From: UBA6109 sp035366835
Lineage (GTDB): Bacteria > Desulfobacterota > Syntrophia > Syntrophales > UBA6109
Length of the DNA: 64,000 nucleotides
Direction: 5' to 3'
Assembly (NCBI GenBank): GCA_035366835.1
Contig: DAOSIS010000018.1
Span: forward strand, 18,886 to 82,885
The stretch's first letter is position 1. Every line of letters starts with the position of its first letter. Positions 26,456-35,736 of the stretch are shown here, in pieces. The notes beneath the pieces were generated by a model. The model searched no databases and had not been told where the DNA came from. It was given only the letters and a program-made list of their open reading frames with translations. A program made the position numbers and the translations under genes.

Positions 26456-27295
26456 TCACCGTTTGAAATTCTGGGCTTTGTACATCTCCGTCGTCTTCCG
26501 GATGGCGCTTTCGACGGGGATTCGCTCGATGGAAGAGGCGCCCACGAACCCCACGGCCCGGGTATTCCGGTAGATGTACTCCGTGGCCTCCGGCCCCTCG
26601 ATCGGTCCGCCGTGGGCGAGGCAGATCACGTTCCTCTTCACGGACCGGGCGGCGTCGAAGATGGCGGAACATCTTCGGCCCGCCTCTTCCAGGCTTACCG
26701 GCTGCTTGGCCCCCACGGACCCGCCCGTCGTTGTCTTCATGTGGGCGACCACCGCGTCGATCCCCTTGCGGGCCATCATGCCTGATTCTTCGGGGTTGAA
26801 GACATAGGCCATCGTGAACAGGCCGAGCGAGCCCGCCAGCCCCATGACCTCGGCCTCCCGCCCGTAGCCCATGCCGAGCTCTTCCATGGAACGGCGGAAG
26901 TCGCCGTCGATTCTTCCCGACGTGGGGAAATTGATGACCCCGGAGAAGCCCAGCACCGGCAGTTCCTTGAGAAAGACCTCCATGTCGCGCGTCAGGTCGT
27001 AGGCGCAGATCCCCGCGATGACGGGGGTCTCCCGAACGACGGGCAGCACGTGCCGCCGTCCCATCTCCTGAACCATGGCGTTGGCGTCGCCGAAGGGCAT
27101 GTAGCCCGCGATGGAGGGAAGGCCGTCCATACGGTACAGGCCGGAATTGTAGATGACGATCAAATCGGCTCCGCCGTCCTCGGCGAACTTCGCGGAAAGT
27201 CCGATTCCCGCCCCGGCGGCTACGATGGGCCGCCCCTTTCGGATTTCCGCTTCCAGCCTTTTCCTGACTTCACTTCGGTCGTATCGACGCGCCAT
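26456..27295 (-). CDS. TIM-barrel protein of the phosphoenolpyruvate hydrolase-like family (UPF0261 partner)
   Basis: A 279-residue cytoplasmic TIM-barrel protein: RPIVAAGAGIGLSAKFAEDGGADLIVIYNSG at the start, VNFPTSGRID in the middle and CLAHGGPIEGPE near the end. It belongs to the family annotated as PEP hydrolase-like or TIM-barrel signal transduction, which is coupled or fused to Tm-1-like ATP-binding domains. The enzymatic activity is not established. The ATG at 27295 follows GAGGGGGAG; the upstream frame is excluded by the lack of conservation. It is first in a two-gene operon and may be controlled by the tandem 18-bp repeat about 160 bases upstream. Confidence 0.8.
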   Translation of the reverse strand: MARRYDRSEVRKRLEAEIRKGRPIVAAGAGIGLSAKFAEDGGADLIVIYNSGLYRMDGLPSIAGYMPFGDANAMVQEMGRRHVLPVVRETPVIAGICAYDLTRDMEVFLKELPVLGFSGVINFPTSGRIDGDFRRSMEELGMGYGREAEVMGLAGSLGLFTMAYVFNPEESGMMARKGIDAVVAHMKTTTGGSVGAKQPVSLEEAGRRCSAIFDAARSVKRNVICLAHGGPIEGPEATEYIYRNTRAVGFVGASSIERIPVESAIRKTTEMYKAQNFKR

Positions 27296-27453
27296 GGCCG
27301 CTCCCCCTCGAAAGTTTGGATCCCCAAGGCAATCCCGGCGTCTGTTCCCGCCGCCCACGTTCCCGGTCGCGTGCGCCGGACGGCGAAAGGGGTGGACCCG
27401 GCCCGCGGCTGCCTGGTGCGCAGGGATTGTCCGTCTTTTCCGGATATTTTTCA

Positions 27454-27489
27454 ATGATCAATATCGGAGACATGATCAATATCGGAGAC
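27454..27489. repeat. Perfect tandem duplication of 18 bp (candidate operator)
   Basis: Two adjacent identical copies of ATGATCAATATCGGAGAC (27454-27471, 27472-27489), each containing the palindrome TGATCA. They lie between the 3' end of the MFS gene (27575) and the TIM-barrel start (27295), 160-195 bases upstream of the latter. Confidence 0.6.
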
Positions 27490-27574
27490 GCCGTTCTGAA
27501 ATGCTGCGCATCTGCGGGAATCCCGGAGTTCCCCGGAGGGCGAAGAAAGGGCATCAGGATCGGCGCGCCCCCTC

Positions 27575-28810
27575 CTATTTTCCCTTGATGAGCACCGCAG
27601 ACCCGGCCGCACCCAGGAGAGCGACGGCGGAAGCGAGCAGAAAGGCGGGTGAAAAGGCCCCCGCCGCGTCGGCGATCATCCCGCCGACCGCGGGGCCCAG
27701 AAAGGTTCCGACGCCGAAGAACAGCGTGATGAAGCCGAGAGCGGCCGGCGCGAGCCGCGGCCCCAGAAGATCGCCGCAGGCGGCGTTCATGATCGCCGGA
27801 ACGCTCCATGCGGAAAGCCCGTACAGAACGGCGGACATCGTGAACCAGACCGGCGCATCGCCCGCGCCGAAAAACCCGAAGGCGATCGCATGGATCAGAA
27901 AGACGATGATAAGAGCCTTTTTCCTCCCGACGGAATCCGACACGCTTCCCCAGATCACGCCGCAGGACAGGCTTACCCACCCCACGACCATGAAGAGCGC
28001 TCCTGCCGCCGGTTCCGTATATCCGGCATCCTGGATCAGGAACTTGAAAAAGAAGGTCATATAGATGATGAACGAAAAGCCGAAGGCGCTGTAGATCAGG
28101 CCGAGGGACCACACCGGCGCGGACAGGTAGATGTCCGCCCAGCAGATCGCCTCCGCCGGTTTCGCGGACTCCGCCCGGAGGCTCTCTTCGTCTCCGATCG
28201 CCCCCAATCCCATATCGGACGGACGGTTGCGCAGCACCAGCCAAGCGACGAGCGCCGCCAGCATGGAGACGCATCCAAAAACGATCCAGCACGCCCGCCA
28301 TGCGTCCGCTCCCTGGAGCGCGCCGACCCAAGGAACGAACCGGCCGGTCAAGATCAGCGCGAAGGAAGAGCCGGCTACGGCAACCCCGGAGGCCAATCCC
28401 CTCCTCCGGTTGGAAAACCAGGACGACAGGAGCCCCATGGCGGCGATGTTCGCCCCGCCGGTGGCGATGCCGGTCAGGGTCCGCCAGACGGACACCGAAA
28501 GAAAGCCTTCCGCCATTCCCGTGCCGATCATGCCGAGTCCGACGAATCCGAGCCCGATAAAGACGACCAGCCTGGCGCCGTACCTGGTCGAGAGCGCCCC
28601 TCCCAGGAGTACGAAAATCAGGTAGCCCGCCATATTGAACGTTGCCAGAAGGCCGGCCTGGGTGTTGTTCATTCCGAGTGCGGCCTGCATGGCGGGAAGG
28701 ACCATCGCGTACGCGAAGCGCGCCAGGCCCAAGGCGCAGAAGACGGCCAGCGTAACCACCGCGAGGACCGCCCATCCGTAGTGAAGACCGGTTTTTTTCA
28801 GAACAGGCAT
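27575..28810 (-). CDS. MFS transporter
   Basis: A 411-residue major facilitator protein with 12 predicted membrane helices; the loop 2-3 motif is LSTRYGARLVV and the loop 8-9 equivalent SVSDSVGRKKALI. The start MPVLKKTGLHYGWAVLAVV resembles the OFA/monocarboxylate group (HYGWxV near helix 1). The frame stays open upstream, but the ATG at 28810 fits the topology. It is followed by the TIM-barrel/UPF0261 operon on the same strand, 279 bases away, and is divergent from another MFS gene at 29109. The substrate is unknown; a carboxylate is plausible. Confidence 0.85.
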   Translation of the reverse strand: MPVLKKTGLHYGWAVLAVVTLAVFCALGLARFAYAMVLPAMQAALGMNNTQAGLLATFNMAGYLIFVLLGGALSTRYGARLVVFIGLGFVGLGMIGTGMAEGFLSVSVWRTLTGIATGGANIAAMGLLSSWFSNRRRGLASGVAVAGSSFALILTGRFVPWVGALQGADAWRACWIVFGCVSMLAALVAWLVLRNRPSDMGLGAIGDEESLRAESAKPAEAICWADIYLSAPVWSLGLIYSAFGFSFIIYMTFFFKFLIQDAGYTEPAAGALFMVVGWVSLSCGVIWGSVSDSVGRKKALIIVFLIHAIAFGFFGAGDAPVWFTMSAVLYGLSAWSVPAIMNAACGDLLGPRLAPAALGFITLFFGVGTFLGPAVGGMIADAAGAFSPAFLLASAVALLGAAGSAVLIKGK

Positions 28811-29108
28811 GGCTCCATCGCCCTTCTCATCGTCTTCTTCCCTCCAGCCGTTCCGGGGACTTCGCACCCTGCAGCGCCTGTAGCACAATTTCGCAAGCGC
28901 AGACAACAAAGGACGTTTCTTTCTCCCGGAAATGTGATATGCGCTGGCGCACAAACATCGCGGTGCCGGAGGCGGCGGCTTTGCCGGCCTGCGGTCCATT
29001 CAGGGCGCCTCGACTCGCCTGCAGAAAAGATGTCGCTGCTGCGAAAGACGAGGCTCCGGCGAGAAACGCCGCATCGGCGCGGCTGCGGAGGCAGCTTTTT
29101 CCCGTCAA

Positions 29109-30383
29109 ATGCACAGGCCCGACAACATGCACGCGTCCTCTCCGCCGAGGCAAAACAAGGCGGGAGGGCTCTACTACGGATACTGGATTGTGGCCAGCAG
29201 TTTTCTGGTCCTGATGCTGGTCTACGGGGCGCAGTTCAGCTTCGGCGTCTTTTTCAAGCCGATGCTGAAGGAATTCGGGCTCTCCAGGGGGGTCCTTTCC
29301 GGCGCCTATTCCCTGAACCTGGCCATGCAGGCCGTGGCGTACATCTTTACGGGCAAACTGAGCGACAAGTACGGCCCCCGGGTGGTTGTGACCTTCTGCG
29401 GATTCTCCCTGGGCAGCAGCTATCTGCTGATGTCCCAGGTGCAGATGGTCTGGCAGATTTACGTCATTTTCGGGGTGCTCACCAGTATCGGAACGGCCTG
29501 TGCCCTGGTGCCCCTGCTTTCGACCATCGCCAGATGGTTTGCCTTCTCGAGAGGCTTGATGAGCGGCATTGCCGCGGCCGGGGTGGGTGTCGGAACGCTG
29601 CTCCTGCCCCCCCTGTGCAGCTACTCGATCGCCGCCTTCGGCTGGCGCACTTCGTACATCATCATCGGTCTGGCCGTGCTGATCCTGATCGTTCTCAGCG
29701 CCCGGCTGTTGAAGCGCGATCCATCCCAGCCGGCGCCGTCCGTCCGCGGCGTGCCCGCGCCGCAGCATGCGCACGCGGCCGGGGACTGCACCTTCCAGGG
29801 GGCATTGCGCACCCGCCAATTCTGGCTTCTCGGAGGAGTCTTCTTCCTGCTGGGCGCAGACGTCCATTCCATCTTCGTGCATATCGTGCCGCATGCCACG
29901 GATGTCGGCATTCCGGAAGTGACCGCCGCCTCGATCATTTCCGTCATCGGCGGCGTCAGCATCGTCAGCAAGGTTGCCGTGGGCATCGCCGTGGACCGTT
30001 TCGGCAACAAGCCCGTGACCGTCGCCATCGGTTCGCTGATGTTCCTTTCCCTGGTCATGCTGCAGTTTTCGAACGCTCTCGGCGTGTTTTACGCATTCGC
30101 CGTCGTTTTCGCCTTCGGCTATGGCGGATTTGTGTCGATGCAGTCTCCCTACGTCGCCGAGCTGTTCGGTCTGAGATATCACGGGGCCATCTTCGGATTT
30201 GCGCTGTTCATCCAGGGGGCGGGGGCGTTCGGGCCCTTCGTCACGGGAAGGATATTCGATGCGGCGTCCAGCTATCGTCCGGCTTTCGCGATGCTGGCGG
30301 TCCTGAGTCTCTTGGCCGTCCTGCTGACCGTCGGAATAAAGAAGCCGATCGCCGGGCGACAGGACGGAGGCGGCAACGGCTGA
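29109..30383 (+). CDS. MFS transporter, OFA/monocarboxylate-like
   Basis: A 424-residue transporter with 12 helices. It shows the OFA-type features YYGYWIVASSFLVLMLVYGAQFSFGVFF in helix 1, GKLSDKYGPR in loop 2-3, and GIAAAGVGVGTLLLPPL. Proteins of this group carry oxalate, formate or other monocarboxylates across the inner membrane. The start may be 29109 or the second ATG at 29127; neither has a strong ribosome site. A REP-like element follows the stop. It is related to the MFS proteins at 27575 and 49875. The substrate cannot be assigned. Confidence 0.85.
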   Translation: MHRPDNMHASSPPRQNKAGGLYYGYWIVASSFLVLMLVYGAQFSFGVFFKPMLKEFGLSRGVLSGAYSLNLAMQAVAYIFTGKLSDKYGPRVVVTFCGFSLGSSYLLMSQVQMVWQIYVIFGVLTSIGTACALVPLLSTIARWFAFSRGLMSGIAAAGVGVGTLLLPPLCSYSIAAFGWRTSYIIIGLAVLILIVLSARLLKRDPSQPAPSVRGVPAPQHAHAAGDCTFQGALRTRQFWLLGGVFFLLGADVHSIFVHIVPHATDVGIPEVTAASIISVIGGVSIVSKVAVGIAVDRFGNKPVTVAIGSLMFLSLVMLQFSNALGVFYAFAVVFAFGYGGFVSMQSPYVAELFGLRYHGAIFGFALFIQGAGAFGPFVTGRIFDAASSYRPAFAMLAVLSLLAVLLTVGIKKPIAGRQDGGGNG

Positions 30384-30496
30384 CGGGAAACGCGGATGAT
30401 CCGGCCGGCGCGGCGTTCTTGAAAAAGGCGGCGGGGCCGGGCGGCAAGGCGGCCCTCCGGCATCGAGCCATTCCGTGCTCTTCATTTGGCGAGGGC

Positions 30497-30540
30497 GAGC
30501 CGGAAAATTCAAGGGGTTAGGAAGACATCCCCAACCCCTT
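30497..30540. repeat. Dispersed REP-like element, copy 2
   Basis: GAGCCGGAAAATTC followed by arms AAGGGGTT (30511-30518) and AACCCCTT (30533-30540). It matches copy 1 at 21568 in the first 21 bases with two changes. It sits between convergent genes. A weaker partial match lies at 51096-51120, also between convergent genes. Confidence 0.6.
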
Positions 30541-30570
30541 TCCGTTCACCTGCCGCCGTTGCGTCGGCGA

Positions 30571-31443
30571 TCACTCGTAGACCGGCGTCCCATTGCCTTT
30601 CTTGAATTCCCTGAACTTCTCGTCCATTTCATTGGTCACGGGACCGGGTTTCCCTTCCCCGATCTTTCTTCCGTTCACCTCGATCACCGGCGTGATCTCG
30701 GTTCCCGTGCCTGTTCCGAATATCTCGTCCGCCGTATAGAGCTCGGATACGACGACGTCCCTCTCTTCTACGGCGTAATTCGATTCCTTGAAAAGGCGGA
30801 TGATCACGTTTCTCGTTATCCCGACCAAGATGCTGGAGGCGATCGAGGGCGTGATGACCGTGCGATCTTTTACGAGGAAGACGTTCCATCCGGGGCCTTC
30901 CGACAGGAATCCCCTCGTGTCCAGAAGAAGCGCGTCATCGACCCCGCTCGCCTTTGCCTCCATCCTGGCCAGGATGAGATTGATGTACTGCGTCATCTTG
31001 CTCGACCCGGGAAGAATGCAGGCCGAGGGGCGCCGGTAGGAGGAAATGACGATCCGGATCGAGCGATCCTTCTTCATGCCCGGAAGCGGGACGACATAGA
31101 CGACGACCGTCGATTCCTTGCAGGAACCGGGATCGCAGCCCAGCAGACCGATCCCCCGTGTCACCTGGGGCCGGATGTAACAGTCCTGATAACCCGACTT
31201 CCGGACGGTTTCGATGATGACCTTCTTGAATTCTTCCTGGCTCAGAGGGATGTTCAGACCGATGATTTTCGCCGAATCGTACAACCGGTTCATGTGGGCA
31301 TCGAACTGGAAGATTCTTCCCTTGTAGGCCCGAAACGCCTCAAAGATTCCGTCGCCGTACAGGAATCCGTGGTCCATGATGGAGATGGAAGCTTCATGTT
31401 CCTCGACAAATTTTCCATTGATGTAAAATACCGGCTTTCCCAT
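30571..31443 (-). CDS. Class IV aminotransferase (branched-chain/D-amino acid type)
   Basis: A 290-residue PLP enzyme of fold type IV. The N-terminus VFYINGKFVEEHEASISIMDHGFLYGDGIFEAFRAY is characteristic, the PLP lysine is in SSKMTQYINLILARMEAKA, and GTGTEITPVIEVNGRKIG closes the phosphate-binding site. It probably transaminates branched-chain or related amino acids, or D-amino acids; specificity cannot be read. The typical SEG(S/T)GENIF segment is altered to SEGPGWNVF. AGGAGGAG precedes the ATG. It is 73 bases downstream of the Gfo/Idh gene and likely the last gene of the pxp operon, so a nitrogen-containing substrate is plausible. Confidence 0.85.
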   Translation of the reverse strand: MGKPVFYINGKFVEEHEASISIMDHGFLYGDGIFEAFRAYKGRIFQFDAHMNRLYDSAKIIGLNIPLSQEEFKKVIIETVRKSGYQDCYIRPQVTRGIGLLGCDPGSCKESTVVVYVVPLPGMKKDRSIRIVISSYRRPSACILPGSSKMTQYINLILARMEAKASGVDDALLLDTRGFLSEGPGWNVFLVKDRTVITPSIASSILVGITRNVIIRLFKESNYAVEERDVVVSELYTADEIFGTGTGTEITPVIEVNGRKIGEGKPGPVTNEMDEKFREFKKGNGTPVYE

Positions 31444-31516
31444 TCAGTCTCCTCCTCGAAATTCAGAAAGATATCCGCTGCGGCGATTCCGCAGATCCCG
31501 CCACTCGGCCCCGACG

Positions 31517-32533
31517 TTACCCCGGATTCCTCAGGTCTTCCGTCTTGATCGTCTTTCCCCTGCGCCCCGATTCAAACATGCCGATGCAGATCTCGGCGGT
31601 TCGCAGCCCGTCCAGCCCCGTGGCGGCGGGCTCGCCTCCGGTCTTGATGCACCGGTTGAAGTCCTCGACCTCGCTCCGGTAGAGGTTCGGCTTGGGGAAC
31701 GGCTGCTGGTGATCGCCCTTTTCGCCCTTGACGATCAACTCCCCGCCGCCGCCGCCGAACCACTGGCCCGTCGTATTGACGCAGAACAACGAGCCCTTGG
31801 TGCCGTGCACTTCCAGGCCGTTCGACCCGCAGGGGATGTTCAGGCAGAAGTGAGCCGTGCCGTAGAGGCCCTTCTCGAATTTCAGCATCGCCACGGCGAT
31901 TTCCTCGAAAGGCCGCTGCTCGGTATGCTCGCCGATGAAGGCGCTGACTTCCTCCACCTCTCGTCCCAGGATGAAACGGAGGAGATCGATGCGGTGCGTT
32001 CCGTACATATAGAGGACGCCGCCGCCGGCCACACCGGGTTCGTAGTACCATCGAGGCAGAACTTCCGGTGGGACTTCCGCCTGAATCTTGACGAAATTCA
32101 ATTGGCCCAGTCGGCCGGAAGCGATGATGTCCCGCGCCATCAGGTGAACCGGGTGCTGGCGATACATGAACCCCAGACCCAGCTTGACTCCGTTCTTCGC
32201 GCAGGCTTCGATGATCGCCCGGCACTCCTTCAGGCTCTTGGCCATGGGCTTCTCGCAGAGGACGTGTTTCCCCGCCTCCGCGGCCTTCACGGCGTGCGTG
32301 CAGTGAAGGTGGTTGGGGCTTCCGACATAGACGACGTTCACTTCGGGATCGCGCAGCATCGCGTCCAGCGAATCGTAAGCCCGCTCGATGTTGTGCTCCC
32401 TGGCGAAGGCATCGGCAGCGGCCTGAGTCCGTCCCGTCACCGCCAGCAGTCTGGTGTCCTCGGCCTCCTTGAGAGCAGCCGCCATCAACTTGTGTACCCG
32501 GCCCGTACCGACCATCGCCCATCCAACGGCCAT
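31517..32533 (-). CDS. Gfo/Idh/MocA family NAD(P)-dependent oxidoreductase
   Basis: A 338-residue dehydrogenase. A Rossmann domain (VGWAMVGTGRVHKLMAAALKEAED) is followed by the family EKP motif in VLCEKPMAKSLKECRAI near residue 95, which contacts the nicotinamide, and by a beta-sheet substrate domain with GGGVLYMYGTHRIDLLRFILG. The family oxidises or reduces sugars and related hydroxy compounds. A GGGAGGGTG site precedes the ATG. It lies inside the pxpBCA operon region, 102 bases after pxpA, an unusual partner for 5-oxoprolinase; its substrate may be a side product or an intermediate. This is inference. Confidence 0.87.
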   Translation of the reverse strand: MAVGWAMVGTGRVHKLMAAALKEAEDTRLLAVTGRTQAAADAFAREHNIERAYDSLDAMLRDPEVNVVYVGSPNHLHCTHAVKAAEAGKHVLCEKPMAKSLKECRAIIEACAKNGVKLGLGFMYRQHPVHLMARDIIASGRLGQLNFVKIQAEVPPEVLPRWYYEPGVAGGGVLYMYGTHRIDLLRFILGREVEEVSAFIGEHTEQRPFEEIAVAMLKFEKGLYGTAHFCLNIPCGSNGLEVHGTKGSLFCVNTTGQWFGGGGGELIVKGEKGDHQQPFPKPNLYRSEVEDFNRCIKTGGEPAATGLDGLRTAEICIGMFESGRRGKTIKTEDLRNPG

Positions 32534-32635
32534 GTCACCCTCCCTTTCTCGATCTTGCAGAATCCCCTGTCCCGCCTGCCTGCCGCGCCTGCGCGGCCGT
32601 CCGCTCCATCGCCTTTGCGGCGCCGGCCCCGGACG

Positions 32636-33406
32636 TCATGAAAACATCCTTCCCAGGGGGACGACTTCGATATCCTGCCGCGCGAATTCCCTCCGGATCT
32701 CTTTCAGGACGTCTATGGCATTGGGCGTATCGCCATGAACCAGAATGGCGTTTGCCCTCATGTCGATTTCTTCGCCGGTTGTCGCCGTGAGCCTCCCCTC
32801 CTTGGCGATCTTCACCGCTTTCCCGGCGGCTTCCTTCGGATCGGTCGCTTTCTTCTTGCGCTGTATGACCGGCATGCCGTCACGGTCGTATTCGAGATCG
32901 ACGCCCACGAAGACGGCCGTTCTCAATCCCGCTTTTTCAGCCATCTTGTACGACAGCAGACTGGGGCGGGACGCCATGATCAATTTCGGATCGACGCTTC
33001 GTATTCCTTCGACGATCGCCTTTGCCATGGATTCGTCTTTCCCCGCCGCAGACTGCAGGGCGCCGTGCAGCCATACATGCTGGAGCTGCAACCCTTCCGA
33101 TTCCACGAAAGCCTTCAATGCGCCGATCTGATAGACGATGTAATCCCTCATCTCCTCCGGGGCGACGCCCATCTTCCGTCTTCCGAACCCCATCAGATCG
33201 GGGTAGCCCGGGTGCGCACCGATGGATACGCCGTGCTCCTTGGCCAACCGCACCGTATGCGCCATCACCACCGGATCCCCCGCGTGGAAGCCGCAGGCGA
33301 TGTTCGCGGAACTGATGAACTTCATGAGCTCCTCGTCATTTCCGACGCGGAAATTGCCGAAGCTCTCCCCCGTATCCGAATTCAAGGCGATCATGACTCT
33401 AGACAT
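32636..33406 (-). CDS. pxpA: 5-oxoprolinase subunit A (LamB/YcsF family)
   Basis: A 256-residue protein: IALNSDTGESFGNF at the start, ANIACGFHAGDP, VSIGAHPGYPDLMGFGRR and VKPHG-equivalent VWLHGALQ. With PxpB and PxpC it hydrolyses 5-oxoproline (pyroglutamate) to glutamate using ATP. The usual DLNCDMGE start is altered to ALNSDTGE, losing the Cys, and VKPHGALY becomes VWLHGALQ, so activity or substrate may differ. The ATG at 33406 follows GGAGAGGG. It comes after pxpC in the operon. The neighbouring Gfo/Idh and aminotransferase genes hint at a related lactam rather than plain oxoproline. Confidence 0.88.
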   Translation of the reverse strand: MSRVMIALNSDTGESFGNFRVGNDEELMKFISSANIACGFHAGDPVVMAHTVRLAKEHGVSIGAHPGYPDLMGFGRRKMGVAPEEMRDYIVYQIGALKAFVESEGLQLQHVWLHGALQSAAGKDESMAKAIVEGIRSVDPKLIMASRPSLLSYKMAEKAGLRTAVFVGVDLEYDRDGMPVIQRKKKATDPKEAAGKAVKIAKEGRLTATTGEEIDMRANAILVHGDTPNAIDVLKEIRREFARQDIEVVPLGRMFS

Positions 33407-33459
33407 AGGCTGCCCTCTCCGATCCCGTCGTGAAATCCCTGCATTGAAGACGACGGCGT

Positions 33460-34455
33460 TCAATCCGTCAATATGGGGTCATCCCGGAAGGTCTTTTCCG
33501 CATCGGCCAGGATCCGATAGGCCTCGTCGACGTCCACCTTCCTGAACGTCGTAAAATCATCCGGCTTCGTCTGTCCGATTTTCCACAGATCGGCGCTGAT
33601 GGTATTGGCCAGGATGACGAAGCCGGTCGTCGAGGGTCCGTCCACGCTGATCGCAATGGGCTCGACGCCGCCCGCGACCTCGATGGCGCCGAGGGGGACG
33701 CCCTGGGTCACGATATTGGAGGGATCGCCCTTCGGATCTCTTTGAACCTGATGCGGAGGCCTCGGTTTGAACTCGAACTTCGGACCGATGTACCGTACGC
33801 CGAACCGGGAAACCTTATGGGATACGCGCCACTTGTGGCTGTAGAACCTCCCGATGCTTTCCTCCGTAAAGAGATGGTCCTGCGGCCCCAATACGGTCCT
33901 GACCTCCCAATGGTCCGTAAAATCGGGGATCAGCGCTTCCTTCAACCGCCGACCGGTCAATTGCCGCAGGGGAAGGGCCGAACTCCCGATCCTGAGGACG
34001 TCGCCCTTCTTCAGCGCCCTCCCCTCGAATCCGCCGAAGTTTGCCGGCAGGCACGTCGATTTGCTCCCCAGGACGACGGGGACATCGATGCCGCCCGCTA
34101 CGGCCAGGTAGGCTCTGCAGCCCTTTTTCGACGGAAGGACGAAAGAAGGGAACGAGATGACATCCCCCTTTTCCAGTTCCACCGTTCTCCACAGGGGAAT
34201 CGGAGCCTGATTCAGTTTTGCACCGAGATCGGCTCCCGTGACGGCGACGATCATTTTCGCCAGTGCCCGCAGCTGCAGTCCGTACAAGAGAATCTCGATA
34301 CCGGCCTCCCCGTCCTGGTTGCCGACCAGGCGATTCCCCATTTTCAGAGAAAAGGGGTCCGATGCGCCCGATACGGGCACTCCCATGGAGAGATATCCCG
34401 GTCTCCCCAGATCTTGAACCGTCGTCAGCATCCCGGGCTTAAGAATCTCCAACAT
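33460..34455 (-). CDS. pxpC: 5-oxoprolinase subunit C (biotin-dependent carboxyltransferase-like)
   Basis: A 331-residue protein of the carboxyltransferase domain AHS2 (KipA/PxpC) family: MLEILKPGMLTTVQDLGRPGYLSMGVPVSGASDPFSL is the family start, with YLAVAGGIDVPVVLGSKSTCLPANFGG and GPSTTGFVILANTI further on. The starts at 34470, 34458 and 34455 are all in frame; AAGGAG at 34467-34462 best serves 34455. It forms the PxpBC complex that acts on the ATP-activated oxoproline. It sits between pxpB and pxpA. Confidence 0.88.
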   Translation of the reverse strand: MLEILKPGMLTTVQDLGRPGYLSMGVPVSGASDPFSLKMGNRLVGNQDGEAGIEILLYGLQLRALAKMIVAVTGADLGAKLNQAPIPLWRTVELEKGDVISFPSFVLPSKKGCRAYLAVAGGIDVPVVLGSKSTCLPANFGGFEGRALKKGDVLRIGSSALPLRQLTGRRLKEALIPDFTDHWEVRTVLGPQDHLFTEESIGRFYSHKWRVSHKVSRFGVRYIGPKFEFKPRPPHQVQRDPKGDPSNIVTQGVPLGAIEVAGGVEPIAISVDGPSTTGFVILANTISADLWKIGQTKPDDFTTFRKVDVDEAYRILADAEKTFRDDPILTD

Positions 34456-34595
34456 CATCAACTCCTTCATCCGTCATGAGAAAGAGGGTTCCCAAAGTCT
34501 GCCGCGGATCCGTTCATCCGGGAACGGACGATTCCCCGCGGAGAAGAAGGAACCCGGCAGCTTTCCCCACCCCGCGGCCCCTGCCCGGATTCCCG

Positions 34596-35435
34596 TCAGG
34601 CAGAGCCCTTCAGCTCTTTGCCGGAATAGACCCCTTCCTCGATTTTATAGGGATAACTGTCGATGTTTTTCTCTATGGCCAGATATTCCTTCTCGTCGAT
34701 GGGGACCACCCTGAGACGATCGCCCGCCCTGAAGAGGGCGGGACTTTCCTTGAAGGCCGGGTTTCGTTGGTGGATGTCAAAAACCAGCAAGGGCGTTCTC
34801 CCGATCAGCTTGACGCCTCCCGGAATCACCGCAGGATAGATGCAGTTGCCGCTTCTGTAGATGCCGATGGCGCCCTGCGGAGTCCAGGTCCGCGGCACCT
34901 TCAATTGAGCCGCCCTCAGTTCCTTTGCCGGATCAAGGGCGTTGAATGAAATCTCGCCGGGGCAAAAACCGAGGTATTTGACCCAGTAATCGGTGCTGAC
35001 ATAGACGCTGATGAATTCCTCGATGCTCAGGCCGTTGTATTCGGCGACAGATTCCATGTCCGGAGGCAGGCCGTGCGCCTTGGAACACTCGATCGTCCAT
35101 CGGTCGTTGAACAGAATCGGGACATGGATCAACCGCGACGGAATCGACCTGTCCAGATAATCGATCCCGCGGGCTTCCAGCGCCTTCAGCCGGCCGATAA
35201 GACCGCGGACGTCGATTTCGAAGGGATCGTAACGGATCAGGAGCGAACAGGTTGCAAACATGATTTCCCGGACACCTTGGATCTTCTCCGTTTCGATGAC
35301 GTCCTTCAGGCTGATCGCTTTGAAATTCAGCTGCAGATCGACTTCGTCTCCCAATTCCAGCATCAGGAATCGGTCTCCGCATATCCGGTAAATCACAGAA
35401 GTGTTCCCTCGGGATGCCATTTCCATAAACGTCAT
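34596..35435 (-). CDS. pxpB: 5-oxoprolinase subunit B (carboxyltransferase domain AHS1)
   Basis: A 279-residue PxpB/KipI-type protein: IYRICGDRFLMLELGDEVDLQLN at the start, YWVKYLGFCPGEISFNALDP in the middle and RTWTPQGAIGIYRSGNCIYPAVIPGG, the conserved GxVGIxGxxxxIYP segment in altered form. It is first in the order pxpB-pxpC-pxpA-Gfo/Idh-aminotransferase. The ATG at 35435 has AGGAG just upstream. A 265-nt leader and an iteron array precede it, so this is the regulated end of the operon. Confidence 0.85.
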   Translation of the reverse strand: MTFMEMASRGNTSVIYRICGDRFLMLELGDEVDLQLNFKAISLKDVIETEKIQGVREIMFATCSLLIRYDPFEIDVRGLIGRLKALEARGIDYLDRSIPSRLIHVPILFNDRWTIECSKAHGLPPDMESVAEYNGLSIEEFISVYVSTDYWVKYLGFCPGEISFNALDPAKELRAAQLKVPRTWTPQGAIGIYRSGNCIYPAVIPGGVKLIGRTPLLVFDIHQRNPAFKESPALFRAGDRLRVVPIDEKEYLAIEKNIDSYPYKIEEGVYSGKELKGSA

Positions 35436-35705
35436 TGCTCCTGAAAAAGTGGGTTCACGTCGTTTCGGAAACCTCTGCACTACGCGGCGCGCGATTGCGG
35501 CTTCTCCGTTGGTCGCTCGATTCCGCTATTTCACATCTCTCCCATTCGTTTCGGGCGACTCCGCAAACAGGCGGTCCCGCACTCCCGCCTCCGGCGTCGA
35601 CTCCAAGCGGCGCTCGGCACTTCGGACGGGGCGCGGGGCTTCCAGGCGGGAAAGCGCCCGTATGAGATCTTCATGCCGCGGCCCCGGCGCCGCGTACGAT
35701 GCTGA

Positions 35706-35735
35706 AATGAACCACAGCCGGGGTCTTTCTGTCAA
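35706..35735 (-). promoter_or_regulatory. Candidate promoter of the pxp operon
   Basis: On the minus strand TTGACA (35735-35730) is consensus, followed 17-18 bases later by a poor -10 (GTTCAT or TTCATT). A good -35 with a weak -10 directly next to the repeat array would suit an activator-dependent promoter. Confidence 0.4.
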
Positions 35736-35736
35736 G

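Noticed and set aside
27890..30520. Very long plus-strand open frame of 876 codons across two MFS genes.
   Set aside because: It is antisense to the MFS gene at 27575 and out of frame with the one at 29109, and has the Arg/Gly/Pro-rich composition of a GC-rich shadow frame.
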